A stretch of 30,758 bases of DNA, taken from a virus. The position numbers and the translations under genes are program-made. The first letter of the stretch is position 1. Each line of letters opens with the position of its first letter. The stretch is from positions 1 through 30,758 of the IMG/VR virus record IMGVR_UViG_3300032177_000051. One strand, 5' to 3'. The notes under the pieces were generated by a model that was given only the letters and a program-made list of their open reading frames with translations, was not told the DNA's origin and ran no database searches. This document shows, piece after piece, positions 13,515-19,825 of this stretch.

Positions 13515-13543
13515 AATATACCAATACGTCCAAGTTAAGTCAA
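13515..13543 (-). promoter_or_regulatory. Predicted sigma70 promoter, leftward
   Basis: On the minus strand, TTGACT (13543-13538) and TATATT (13520-13515) are 17 nt apart, each one base from consensus. It lies between the terminator at 13557-13593 and the zinc-finger gene at 13475, so it restarts leftward transcription for the operon below. Confidence 0.75.
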
Positions 13544-13556
13544 GGGGTAAAAAAAT

Positions 13557-13593
13557 CCCCCTGAGAATGACGCTATGCGACTCTCTCAGGGGG
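13557..13593 (-). terminator. Intrinsic terminator, leftward
   Basis: CCCCCTGAGA (13557-13566) and TCTCAGGGGG (13584-13593) form a perfect 10-bp stem with a 17-nt loop. On the minus strand it is followed by A and seven Ts (13555-13549). This is a textbook rho-independent terminator for the AT-hook gene. Its loop is nearly identical to that of the neighbouring hairpin at 13605-13633. Confidence 0.85.
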
Positions 13594-13604
13594 TATGTTA
13601 AAGC

Positions 13605-13633
13605 AGTTGGAAGACGCTATGCGACTCCCAACT
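13605..13633. repeat. Second hairpin with the same loop as the terminator
   Basis: AGTTGG (13605-13610) and CCAACT (13628-13633) enclose a 17-nt loop that differs from the terminator loop (13567-13583) at one base; both contain GACGCTATGCGACTC. The stems share no sequence. It starts 3 nt after the stop of the AT-hook gene. Confidence 0.7.
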
Positions 13634-13635
13634 TA

Positions 13636-14001
13636 CTACGCCGGGACTTCCCCGTACTTGGGTTTCAAATTCTTCTTGACGGTGCGAACGGTTTTGCAAA
13701 AGGTTTTCATTCCCTTCTGAAGTGCAATGATTTCTTTAATTGCGCTCATTGCAGACTTGGGGGCAGCTTCAAAAGCAAGCTTGCTGACCTGTTCCCCGAC
13801 AGAATCAAAAGTCTTCTGAAGATTGGCGAAATCACTTCCAAGCTTGTTCTGATCCTTGCTTGTAATTTCAAAACCAACAACAGGCTTTTTGGAAGGGGGT
13901 CTGCCGGGACGTTTCTTTTCAGTACCAGACGCTTTCCGCTTTGCCGCCAACTTGCTTTTCAGTTTGTTCACTACCTTGGGTGCAACTTTCTTCTTAGCCA
14001 T
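13636..14001 (-). CDS. AT-hook, Lys-rich DNA-binding protein
   Basis: A 121-residue protein whose first 40 residues are highly basic (AKKKVAPKVVNKLKSKLAAK) and include RPGRPPSKK (31-39), a match to the AT-hook core (R/K-x-GRP). The rest is a predicted helical bundle (DFANLQKTFDSVGEQVSKLAF). It resembles histone-H1/HU-tail-like phage or bacterial nucleoid proteins, with minor-groove binding expected on this AT-rich genome. Codon use is richer in C/G-ending codons and the AAGGAG site is strong, so high expression is likely. It ends at twin hairpins including a strong terminator. Confidence 0.7.
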   Translation of the reverse strand: MAKKKVAPKVVNKLKSKLAAKRKASGTEKKRPGRPPSKKPVVGFEITSKDQNKLGSDFANLQKTFDSVGEQVSKLAFEAAPKSAMSAIKEIIALQKGMKTFCKTVRTVKKNLKPKYGEVPA

Positions 14002-14015
14002 TTTTTGATTCTCCT

Positions 14016-14462
14016 TTAGTTAATAGTTTTAACCACACCAACAGGCTTGCCATGAGGATTTCCCAATATGCAAATCAGAGTGTTTACTTTTTGACCAAAC
14101 CACTCTGTTATTGGGTAAAACACACAGTTTGGAAAATTCTCTATGAACCAGATTACCAATTCTTTGCTGGATTGACCTACCGACTCAAAGGCAATCATGT
14201 CACCCTTATCAATCGGTTCCAGCATTTTGTTACGGTCTATTTTAATATCTAAAAATTCTTCTGTCAACAAAAATGTTTCAAAATTAACTATATTTTTTTG
14301 GTCGATGAACTTTTTGACATTATCTGCCCCGAATAAGGCCAGGGATTCATTGTCCGTAAGGCTGAAATCTGAAACAAACATTTTTTTAGTATCCACAAGC
14401 ATTTCCGGTTTAATTGATAACTTTAGTTTCTTTGTAGATCCAAGCTTATGCCGTTTAACCAT
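14016..14462 (-). CDS. Hypothetical phage protein
   Basis: A 148-residue protein with a basic start (MVKRHKLGSTKKLKLSIKPE), a central acidic region and a hydrophobic strand pair (LVIWFIENFPNCVFYPITEWF). No motif recognised. GAGAGG precedes the ATG. It sits 14 nt upstream of the AT-hook gene and 17 nt downstream of a Cys-rich gene, in the unit started by the promoter at 15084-15112. Confidence 0.6.
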   Translation of the reverse strand: MVKRHKLGSTKKLKLSIKPEMLVDTKKMFVSDFSLTDNESLALFGADNVKKFIDQKNIVNFETFLLTEEFLDIKIDRNKMLEPIDKGDMIAFESVGQSSKELVIWFIENFPNCVFYPITEWFGQKVNTLICILGNPHGKPVGVVKTIN

Positions 14463-14479
14463 AGTAACCTCTCAGGCAG

Positions 14480-15049
14480 TTAGTTGTTTTGGAAGAAATA
14501 ATTCCAGAAATTAAAATCTTCCAGGTCTTTAATATATTCATTAAAATTGTAATTGGCACAATTATCAAGCACACGCTCAATTTGAATGTACATCAACTGC
14601 ACATGGAATGTGCCTAATTCCCAATTACAGCAACGGGCATCGTGGGGAACTATATCCTGTTCTTCCTTGGTGCATATGCCTTTGAATGGGACTACATTGG
14701 TTCTGAGTTTATCGCTCTTTGTATAGCCCTCATAATGGACGCAGAAAGAGCAGTACCCAAACTGGCAAAGGGTTTTCACTGGAAAATATTCCAGAGTTTT
14801 TGGAGTAACAAAGTATTCTATTTTTATGGGCCATAGATTTTTCATCGTGAAAAATGCATCTTCATCTAATTGCCCAACGGTGGTCATTCCAAAGTGAGCG
14901 CAAATATCATAGATAGCTTCCCGGCGAATGGACTCTTGATCCTGGGTCATCATACGATACCCACGATACTTTGAACGGGACCGCTTCAGCTTGAGTTTTT
15001 CCCAATCAGGCAGTTTGTAAAAATCTTCTTGGTTGTAATGTTGAACCAT
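14480..15049 (-). CDS. Cys-rich hypothetical protein, possible metal-binding
   Basis: A 189-residue protein. The N-terminus is basic and helical (LPDWEKLKLKRSRSKYRGYR). The central region has CQFGYCSFC, then GICTKEE, then ARCCNWE, a cluster of six or seven cysteines that could hold zinc or an Fe-S site. The C-terminus is rich in Asn and aromatics. AAAGGGGGC lies 7-9 nt from the ATG. It is the first gene after a predicted promoter. I do not recognise the family. Confidence 0.6.
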   Translation of the reverse strand: MVQHYNQEDFYKLPDWEKLKLKRSRSKYRGYRMMTQDQESIRREAIYDICAHFGMTTVGQLDEDAFFTMKNLWPIKIEYFVTPKTLEYFPVKTLCQFGYCSFCVHYEGYTKSDKLRTNVVPFKGICTKEEQDIVPHDARCCNWELGTFHVQLMYIQIERVLDNCANYNFNEYIKDLEDFNFWNYFFQNN

Positions 15050-15083
15050 AAACCATGCCCCCTTTCAACTATGACTTCATCCA

Positions 15084-15112
15084 ACTTTACTATTTCTTTT
15101 CTCACTTGTCAA
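15084..15112 (-). promoter_or_regulatory. Predicted sigma70 promoter, leftward
   Basis: On the minus strand, a perfect TTGACA (15112-15107) and a 4/6 TAAAGT (15089-15084) are 17 nt apart. The -35 box overlaps the TGA stop of the upstream gene. It would drive the genes from 15049 leftward to the terminator at 13557. Confidence 0.6.
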
Positions 15113-16149
15113 CTTTTACTTTTAATTTTTATCTTCCAGAAGTCGGAATAGCCGTATGTATACCGAACATGGTCTACAAATGAAGACCACCATCCTTCTT
15201 TTATCAGGTCTGTTGGCAGAGGGTTTGATTTTTGAGTGGTAAGAAAAATAAAATATTCTTCCAAGAGGGAATTAATGTTCCCATTGCTGCTAATTAACTT
15301 TAACCCACAGGTATTTCTAAGAGAAAAGCTTGAAGTAAAATAATCTGAAATTGTGTCAAACCATATTGATAGATCTTTTTTATGTTTATTAAATATTAGT
15401 TTCCCTTTTATTTCATTGTGGCTGAAAAATACATTTATGAATGTGCTTTTAAACTTTCCATTAAATAGATCCTCATGCCTGGACCCCTTGTAATAATAAT
15501 GTTGTCTGAATTTTTTTGGGTCTACAATATCAAATAACAATTCAAAATTTTTGGTGCTCATCATTTTATCTGTAAAAATTTCATAGATAGAATACTTATG
15601 TCTTGAGTAATTAACAATTCTGCTCTCTTTGTTTAAAATCATCACTATGGCATTTTTTATTTTATCTACGGATTTAGCTTTGAAGTGCAGAGCATAGGTA
15701 AGTGCTATAGAAGAACTAATTAATCTCTTAGAAGTTTTATTTATTTGGATTTTAGTAAAATCATTACTATCTTGCTTAACAACCATCTCATTCCAGAAAC
15801 TACATAATTCCAATCCCATATCATAATCTATTTGAATGTTATTTTCACATAGGGTAACAAGCATTTTAAATATGCTTTCATATATTTTAGTAACGAACCT
15901 TTGTTTTGTATTCCTATTAGTATAGTACCCTTTTCCCAAAGAAAGTGGTTTTAATAGATCCTTCATATCAATATCAAGTTTATTTTCAACAATGGAACAA
16001 AGGTCATTTTGTTCTGAAATAGATAGGCACTCACGCTTGTATTCATTTTTGATTAATTTTTGATATAAACCTGTCTCAATATGGTCAATGGGGTTTGGGG
16101 CATCCTTTTTCCTTAACACCAAACGAGCAGAGAGGGCTGTGGCTGGCAT
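15109..16149 (-). CDS. Large hypothetical protein
   Basis: A 346-residue protein, the largest on the leftward arm, with an AAGGAGG ribosome site. It is Lys/Asn/Ser-rich, mostly helical in the middle (residues 80-200), and has aromatic-rich strands near the end (GWWSSFVDHVRYTYGYSDFW). No Walker, polymerase, nuclease or HTH motif was seen. It follows a repeat-rich intergenic region with its own promoter, next to a winged-helix-type gene. Replication or early takeover is a reasonable guess only because of that position. Confidence 0.55.
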   Translation of the reverse strand: MPATALSARLVLRKKDAPNPIDHIETGLYQKLIKNEYKRECLSISEQNDLCSIVENKLDIDMKDLLKPLSLGKGYYTNRNTKQRFVTKIYESIFKMLVTLCENNIQIDYDMGLELCSFWNEMVVKQDSNDFTKIQINKTSKRLISSSIALTYALHFKAKSVDKIKNAIVMILNKESRIVNYSRHKYSIYEIFTDKMMSTKNFELLFDIVDPKKFRQHYYYKGSRHEDLFNGKFKSTFINVFFSHNEIKGKLIFNKHKKDLSIWFDTISDYFTSSFSLRNTCGLKLISSNGNINSLLEEYFIFLTTQKSNPLPTDLIKEGWWSSFVDHVRYTYGYSDFWKIKIKSKS

Positions 16150-16225
16150 TTAATGGTTCCTCCTTACAAAGATGTACATTTGGGTTCAAAGTGGTCTATT
16201 TTAAATACAAAGTGTTTTTAAGTTA

Positions 16226-16245
16226 GATGCCCGTTTTTGGGCATC
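16226..16245. repeat. Inverted repeat with T-rich loop
   Basis: GATGCCC and GGGCATC pair around GTTTTT. With one mismatch the stem extends to GTT (16222-16224) and AAC (16247-16249). No U-tract follows on either strand, so it is more likely an operator or an mRNA leader structure than a terminator. It lies in the 5' leader of the gene at 15109-16149. Confidence 0.45.
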
Positions 16246-16309
16246 CAACAAAGAACTTATTGATTCCCCAAACTACGAAGTAGTTTGTGAATAACTATGT
16301 ACTTTGTTG
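16246..16309. repeat. Nested 64-bp imperfect palindrome
   Basis: The outer arms CAACAAAG (16246-16253) and CTTTGTTG (16302-16309) are perfect complements. Inside, TTATT and AATAA can pair, and the core CAAACTAC (16269-16276) and GTAGTTTG (16280-16287) forms an 8-bp stem with a GAA loop. It could fold as a long leader RNA structure or form a cruciform. Confidence 0.5.
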
Positions 16310-16320
16310 GTTCATAGAAC

Positions 16321-16342
16321 ATAGTAATGTTCATATTACTAT
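16321..16342. repeat. Inverted repeat downstream of the promoter at 16354-16384
   Basis: ATAGTAAT and ATTACTAT flank GTTCAT. It lies just downstream of the -10 region of the leftward promoter, near the expected start site, and is preceded by a GTTC-ATA-GAAC palindrome at 16310-16320. The position suits a repressor operator. Confidence 0.4.
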
Positions 16343-16353
16343 ATTGGTTATTG

Positions 16354-16384
16354 TATATATTAAAAGGGGCCATTTTTTTGTCAA
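16354..16384 (-). promoter_or_regulatory. Predicted sigma70 promoter, leftward
   Basis: On the minus strand, a perfect TTGACA (16384-16379) is followed by AATATA at 17 nt or TATATA at 19 nt (16361-16354). It would drive the 346-residue gene at 15109-16149, with a leader of about 200 nt holding several hairpins. Confidence 0.65.
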
Positions 16385-16406
16385 TAATTAAATTGAGTTA
16401 CAACAC

Positions 16407-16434
16407 AAACTGATACCCCCCCTGGTATCAGTTT
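16407..16434. terminator. Strong hairpin terminator after the winged-helix gene
   Basis: AAACTGATACC (16407-16417) and GGTATCAGTTT (16424-16434) form an 11-bp perfect stem with a 6-nt loop. It starts 6 nt after the stop of the gene at 16440 read leftward. The minus strand continues GTGTTG and the plus strand CTTTGTT, so it may work in both directions. Confidence 0.7.
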
Positions 16435-16439
16435 CTTTG

Positions 16440-16937
16440 TTACCTTATAAATTTATTGTAATTTTCATAAGAAAAAGATATTCCTGGGTCTTTTTCTTCA
16501 AATTCTTTAAATTCTTTTTGGGTTTGTTCTTCAGATTGGATATTTGGTAGGAGATATACTCTTTTAAATTTTCCTGTTTCTAATACTAATTTTAATAATA
16601 TTCCTCTTTTTACAAGTTCACCAATAACTCTGGTGAGATTGCATGGATTCATGTTTGGATTAATTTTGGATTGTTTAATTATATTTTTTCTTTTTAACCA
16701 ACAAGCTTTTCCTCTGCTAAAATATTCTATGTGAAAAAATTTAATAAGTAGCTTTTGATTTTTACTTATTTTTGTATGCCCTAATGAAATATAAAATTGA
16801 ATTGGGTTTGATGCTCTACCCCAAGGATAGTTTTTTAATTTTAATAAATCTTGGCAATATTTGGTGGCAGTTTGATCAAAAAGTTTAAATGCACTTTTTG
16901 CTTGACATAGATAGGGGGGTTGTATTATATTATTCAT
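16440..16937 (-). CDS. Putative winged-helix DNA-binding protein
   Basis: A 165-residue basic protein. The middle part has the order expected of a winged helix: a helix (SKNQKLLIKFFHIEYF), KRKNIIKQSKI (helix 2), NLTRVIGELVKRGILLKL (recognition helix), then a wing strand pair ending KRVYLLPN. The C-terminus is acidic. It is translated from a message that begins at a perfect-consensus promoter and is coupled to a 17-residue leader peptide by ATGA. It ends in a strong terminator, so it forms its own unit. An early regulator or replication-initiation role is likely but the family is not recognised. Confidence 0.6.
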   Translation of the reverse strand: MNNIIQPPYLCQAKSAFKLFDQTATKYCQDLLKLKNYPWGRASNPIQFYISLGHTKISKNQKLLIKFFHIEYFSRGKACWLKRKNIIKQSKINPNMNPCNLTRVIGELVKRGILLKLVLETGKFKRVYLLPNIQSEEQTQKEFKEFEEKDPGISFSYENYNKFIR

Positions 16938-16987
16938 ATCATCCTCATCCGATTAGATTGTTGATCGTTTGGGGTCTTGTGTTTCAT
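16934..16987 (-). CDS. 17-residue leader peptide coupled to the winged-helix gene
   Basis: An ATG at 16987 with AAGGAG exactly 6 nt upstream opens a frame MKHKTPNDQQSNRMRMI ending TGA at 16934-16936. The TGA overlaps the ATG of the downstream gene (ATGA), and the downstream ribosome site (GAGGAT) lies inside the leader codons. This is the layout of translational coupling by a leader ORF. The ribosome site is better than that of the main gene. No run of one regulatory amino acid is seen, apart from QQ and two Met-Arg pairs. Confidence 0.6.
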   Translation of the reverse strand: MKHKTPNDQQSNRMRMI

Positions 16988-17020
16988 GTTTCTCTCCTTC
17001 GTGTTGTGGTGTGGTTCAGG

Positions 17021-17055
17021 TGAGGGGGTCGGTCTTGTCGGGGCTGACCCCCTCA
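17021..17055. other. G5/C5 hairpin in the 5' leader of the winged-helix transcript
   Basis: TGAGGGGGTC (17021-17030) and GACCCCCTCA (17046-17055) form a perfect 10-bp stem with a 15-nt loop. It lies between the promoter at 17092 and the leader peptide at 16987. On the minus strand no U-tract follows. On the plus strand it is followed by AACTTTTTG, so it can terminate rightward transcription. In the leftward RNA it could act as a 5' stabiliser or attenuator. Confidence 0.55.
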
Positions 17056-17091
17056 AACTTTTTGTACTCATTAAAATTAAAAACAAGATTT

Positions 17092-17120
17092 ATTATACAC
17101 TATACTTGGATGGGTGTCAA
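17092..17120 (-). promoter_or_regulatory. Perfect-consensus sigma70 promoter, leftward
   Basis: On the minus strand, TTGACA (17120-17115) and TATAAT (17097-17092) are separated by exactly 17 nt: 12 of 12 consensus bases with ideal spacing. It lies in the short gap after the gene at 17141-17635. It reads leftward through a hairpin and a leader peptide into the winged-helix gene. This strength suits immediate-early expression by the host polymerase. Confidence 0.9.
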
Positions 17121-17140
17121 GAATTTTTACTTGGAACTAC

Positions 17141-17635
17141 TCAGGTGCGGAACGATACAACGTGGTTTTTGAAGTATGGGCCAAACTTAGCCTGTAAGCG
17201 GTTTAGATTGATCTTGCTCCTTCCCCAATATTTCCTCACGAACAACGGCATTGCCTCTGATTGATCTTCCCTCCCGTAATTTCTTGCAAAGTAATCCAAA
17301 AGAAAAGAAATTAGCTCATTCATCGGGACACATTCCCCAAACATCTCCTTTGCTGCTTCCTGTATGTCAAGGTAAAAATTTGGGTCAACCTTGCAACTGA
17401 GCAGCAGGGGCTTGACTTTAAGCCCAATTTTTTTATCATCCCGGTGAAGCTTCCTGTATAAAAACTTCTGAAATTTATCCCTGTCAAACTCCCCGCACTC
17501 CATAAGCATCATCTTTTCAGACATGGCAATCTGAAATATTCTGAGAAAATCACTTTCCTCTGAGGGAATATTAAATCTGTTGATTGGGGATTGCCGTTTT
17601 CCAAATCTTGGTTTTTTCATAAGATCACTTGACAT
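17141..17635 (-). CDS. Hypothetical protein, possible ribbon-helix-helix regulator
   Basis: The frame is open further upstream, but the N-terminal part of the long version lies inside the divergent terminase gene, so the ATG at 17635 (164 residues) is chosen; an ATG at 17620 is also possible. The N-terminus is basic (KKPRFGKRQSPINRFN). The C-terminal half, VKPLLLSCKVDPNFYLDIQE... followed by MNELISFLLDYFARNYG, has the strand-helix-helix order of RHH DNA-binding proteins. Its start codon overlaps the -35 box of the rightward late promoter, so it could autoregulate or control the virion genes. The ribosome site is weak. Confidence 0.5.
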   Translation of the reverse strand: MSSDLMKKPRFGKRQSPINRFNIPSEESDFLRIFQIAMSEKMMLMECGEFDRDKFQKFLYRKLHRDDKKIGLKVKPLLLSCKVDPNFYLDIQEAAKEMFGECVPMNELISFLLDYFARNYGREDQSEAMPLFVRKYWGRSKINLNRLQAKFGPYFKNHVVSFRT

Positions 17636-17656
17636 TCTTATAGGTTTACATATAAA
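17629..17656 (+). promoter_or_regulatory. Predicted sigma70 promoter for the virion operon
   Basis: A perfect TTGACA (17629-17634) and TATAAA (17651-17656) are 16 nt apart, 35 nt upstream of the terminase small-subunit ATG at 17691. The -35 box contains the CAT of the divergent gene's start. This is the only plausible promoter seen for the rightward block. Confidence 0.7.
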
Positions 17657-17690
17657 ATAATAGTAAATTATCAAAAAATCTGGAGAACTT

Positions 17691-18206
17691 ATGAAACGGT
17701 TGAAGATTTTTCCTAAACATCCTTCCCTAAACACCGATGATCTCTCAACGTCTGCTGAAGATATGTACCTGAAAATGAAACTGATTGAAACCATGCAGTA
17801 CGGCATGGATCTGATTGAGGCATCCAAGCTGAATAACATCAGTCAGTACAAATTGGATTCATTCAGGTCTGATCCTGATTTTGAAGAAATTGTCCAGAAA
17901 TGTCAAGCTACTTGTGAGTTTGAGCATATCCAGAATATTGCAACGGCTGGTAGCATGGGCCAATGGCAAGCTTCCGCATGGTTCCTTGAAAGAAAGTTCC
18001 CTAAGAAGTACGGTAAGAAGGATACGATCAAGCATGAGTATGAGATTAAGATCAATAGTTTTATGAACGCAGTTATTCAGGTGGTTAATCGGGTAGATCC
18101 CAATATCAGAAAACTTATTTTACAGGAACTTAATCAGATTGATTCGGAACATGCTATTGGTGTGGCCCAGGAAATGAAAATGATCGAACAGCAGAAGTTA
18201 GGATAA
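17691..18206 (+). CDS. terS: Terminase small subunit
   Basis: A 171-residue protein just upstream of the large terminase. The N-terminal half is helical and includes an HTH-like stretch (MQYGMDLIEASKLNNISQYKLDSF) followed by FEEIVQKCQ. The segment WQASAWFLERKFPKKYGKKDTIKHEYEI (residues about 88-115) is the hallmark seen in many phage small terminases. The C-terminal part is helical and likely contacts the large subunit. It binds packaging-start DNA as an oligomer. GGAG lies 5 nt before the ATG. It is the first gene of the rightward operon. Confidence 0.85.
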   Translation: MKRLKIFPKHPSLNTDDLSTSAEDMYLKMKLIETMQYGMDLIEASKLNNISQYKLDSFRSDPDFEEIVQKCQATCEFEHIQNIATAGSMGQWQASAWFLERKFPKKYGKKDTIKHEYEIKINSFMNAVIQVVNRVDPNIRKLILQELNQIDSEHAIGVAQEMKMIEQQKLG

Positions 18207-18210
18207 TTAT

Positions 18211-19749
18211 ATGTACTCCGCTTTAGATGGGGATATAAAGAATTTCTTCAAAGCCAATCTCAGCCAATTGGTTGACCAGATTGATGTTGACCATCGTGAA
18301 CTCCTTCCTAAGAAATCTGAAGTTTTTACTTTTCAGGTATTAAAAGACAGTTCTGGTAATGCTGTAAAAAATGAAGCTGTTCATAATGTCATGCATCGTT
18401 TTATTCGTAAGGCTAAAGCTGCTGGTTTCAATAAAATGCTTATCCTGGGGGCTTTCGGGCATGGTAAGACTGAACAGATCTGCGTTGGGTATGCTTTATA
18501 TCGAATTGCTCAAGATCCAAATTTATTGATTAAGCTTGTCCATGTGTCTGAAACAGAATCGGTAAAGCGGTGTAGAGCTTTGAGGGATTACATTTCCAAG
18601 GATGAGGATTTCAAAAGACTTGCCCCGCATGTACAGTCAACATCCATTTGGGGATCGCAACGGTTTACAGTTAAGCGGGATGCAATGTCCAAGGATGGTA
18701 CGGTAGAAGCATACGGAATTTTGTCAACAGCTTTAGGTGGTCGTGCTAATTTAATTATCTTCGATGATCCGCAAGATCTCAAGACAGCAGTTCTTGAGCC
18801 TACCATGAGAAAAAAGATTGAGGAAACTTTTAAAAACGTCTGGTTGACCCGACTTACCCCCGGCAATTCTGAAGTTGTAGTTCTTATGAATAAATGGCAT
18901 GAGAACGATTTAGCCAACATGATCCAATCCAATCCCATATGGGCCTGGATGGAGATTGCTGTAGCTGAAGACTTGAACCATTTAATTTATAAAGACTCCT
19001 TTGGGGAAACATATGAATTGCCTTTGTGGACTCTGTTTAATAAGGATGATCTGATTGATCGTTTGAAAAGCCTTGGTCAGCGTGACTTTGATCGTGGTTA
19101 TCGTTTGGTTCCTTATACCGATGCGGATAAAACTTTTTCCCACTTCAGACAATGTTGCCATTTTGGTATTGCCCCCAAAGCACTAATTGAAAATGAAAAG
19201 AATTGGATATTTATTGCTGGTATTGACTTCGCTGGAAAGAAACGTCCCGGTACGGTTTTGGTGGTGTTAGCAATTAATCGGTTTTCTGGTATGAAGGTTC
19301 CTGTTGAAGTTGTATGCTTGCGTGGATCACAAGAATTACCTCACTACATGGTAAAGTTCTATCAAAAATATGGGGTGGAATTATTCGTTGCTGAAAACAA
19401 CGGTACTCAGGATGCATTGGTGGACATGCTCATTTCTACATTAGGTGAGGAAAAGTACAGACGGTTTAGAATTAAGATTGAAGGATTTCTAACTGGCAGC
19501 AACAAAGCAGATCCCCTTGTAGGATTACCAAGCATTGAGAAAGAATTTGAAAATAATGAATGGATGTTTTGTTTTGAACAAGAACCTAAAGTCGGGGAGG
19601 TAGATGCTAACAATGCCTGGATGAAACTTTATCAAGAGTTTTTGCATCATCCATTTTTTGAAACAACGGATATAGTAATGGCTCTTTGGTTCAGCAGGCA
19701 GGGCGCGGTTCAACTCATGAGGGGTAGTGGTGGCCCCAACGTGTATTGA
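18211..19749 (+). CDS. terL: Terminase large subunit (packaging ATPase/nuclease)
   Basis: A 512-residue TerL. The Walker A loop is GAFGHGKT (80-88 region, K87), Walker B is LIIFDDPQD (181-189, acidic pair D185-D186) and a C-motif-like segment VVVLMNKWH follows at 222-230. The RNase H-fold nuclease domain has D339 in FIAGIDFAG, E395 in VAENNGTQD and D487 in TTDIVMALW. It powers DNA translocation into proheads and cuts concatemers. It starts 4 nt after the small subunit. Sequence phrases resemble TerL proteins paired with HK97-type heads. Confidence 0.93.
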   Translation: MYSALDGDIKNFFKANLSQLVDQIDVDHRELLPKKSEVFTFQVLKDSSGNAVKNEAVHNVMHRFIRKAKAAGFNKMLILGAFGHGKTEQICVGYALYRIAQDPNLLIKLVHVSETESVKRCRALRDYISKDEDFKRLAPHVQSTSIWGSQRFTVKRDAMSKDGTVEAYGILSTALGGRANLIIFDDPQDLKTAVLEPTMRKKIEETFKNVWLTRLTPGNSEVVVLMNKWHENDLANMIQSNPIWAWMEIAVAEDLNHLIYKDSFGETYELPLWTLFNKDDLIDRLKSLGQRDFDRGYRLVPYTDADKTFSHFRQCCHFGIAPKALIENEKNWIFIAGIDFAGKKRPGTVLVVLAINRFSGMKVPVEVVCLRGSQELPHYMVKFYQKYGVELFVAENNGTQDALVDMLISTLGEEKYRRFRIKIEGFLTGSNKADPLVGLPSIEKEFENNEWMFCFEQEPKVGEVDANNAWMKLYQEFLHHPFFETTDIVMALWFSRQGAVQLMRGSGGPNVY

Positions 19750-19761
19750 CCCACATCAATC

Positions 19762-19806
19762 TCAGCTAATGCTGAAACGGTGACAGTACGTTAATGGCTA
19801 ATGCCA
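19762..19806. repeat. Two mini-hairpins with the same TAAT loop
   Basis: In the 76-nt gap between large terminase and portal, TCAGC-TAAT-GCTGA (19762-19775) and TGGC-TAAT-GCCA (19795-19806) form short perfect stems with identical loops and different stems. No U-tract follows. They may be chance given their size. Confidence 0.35.
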
Positions 19807-19825
19807 AATCAACGTGGAGGGTAGA

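Larger units (their letters stand above)
16150..16439. other. Intergenic region with several inverted repeats
   Basis: This 290-bp region has no gene. It contains a terminator hairpin (16407-16434), a promoter for the gene to the left (16354-16384), a pair of short palindromes (16310-16320, 16321-16342), a nested palindrome (16246-16309) and a GATGCCC hairpin (16226-16245). The density of dyads with AT-rich DNA would fit an operator cluster or a replication origin. Confidence 0.5.

Noticed and set aside
13417-14019. 200-residue plus-strand frame opposite the AT-hook gene
   Set aside because: It runs antisense through the AT-hook coding region and across a strong leftward terminator, has no ribosome site and shows no recognisable domain; it is a shadow.
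16969-17264. Two plus-strand frames around 17 kb
   Set aside because: They cross the perfect leftward promoter and hairpin, and have composition typical of non-coding DNA.
17636-17839. N-terminal extension of the leftward gene at 17141
   Set aside because: It would lie antisense inside the small terminase gene and across the rightward promoter; the ATG at 17635 is enough.
19814-19825. GTG start for the portal gene
   Set aside because: The GTG overlaps the GGAGG that serves the ATG at 19826; the ATG has correct spacing.
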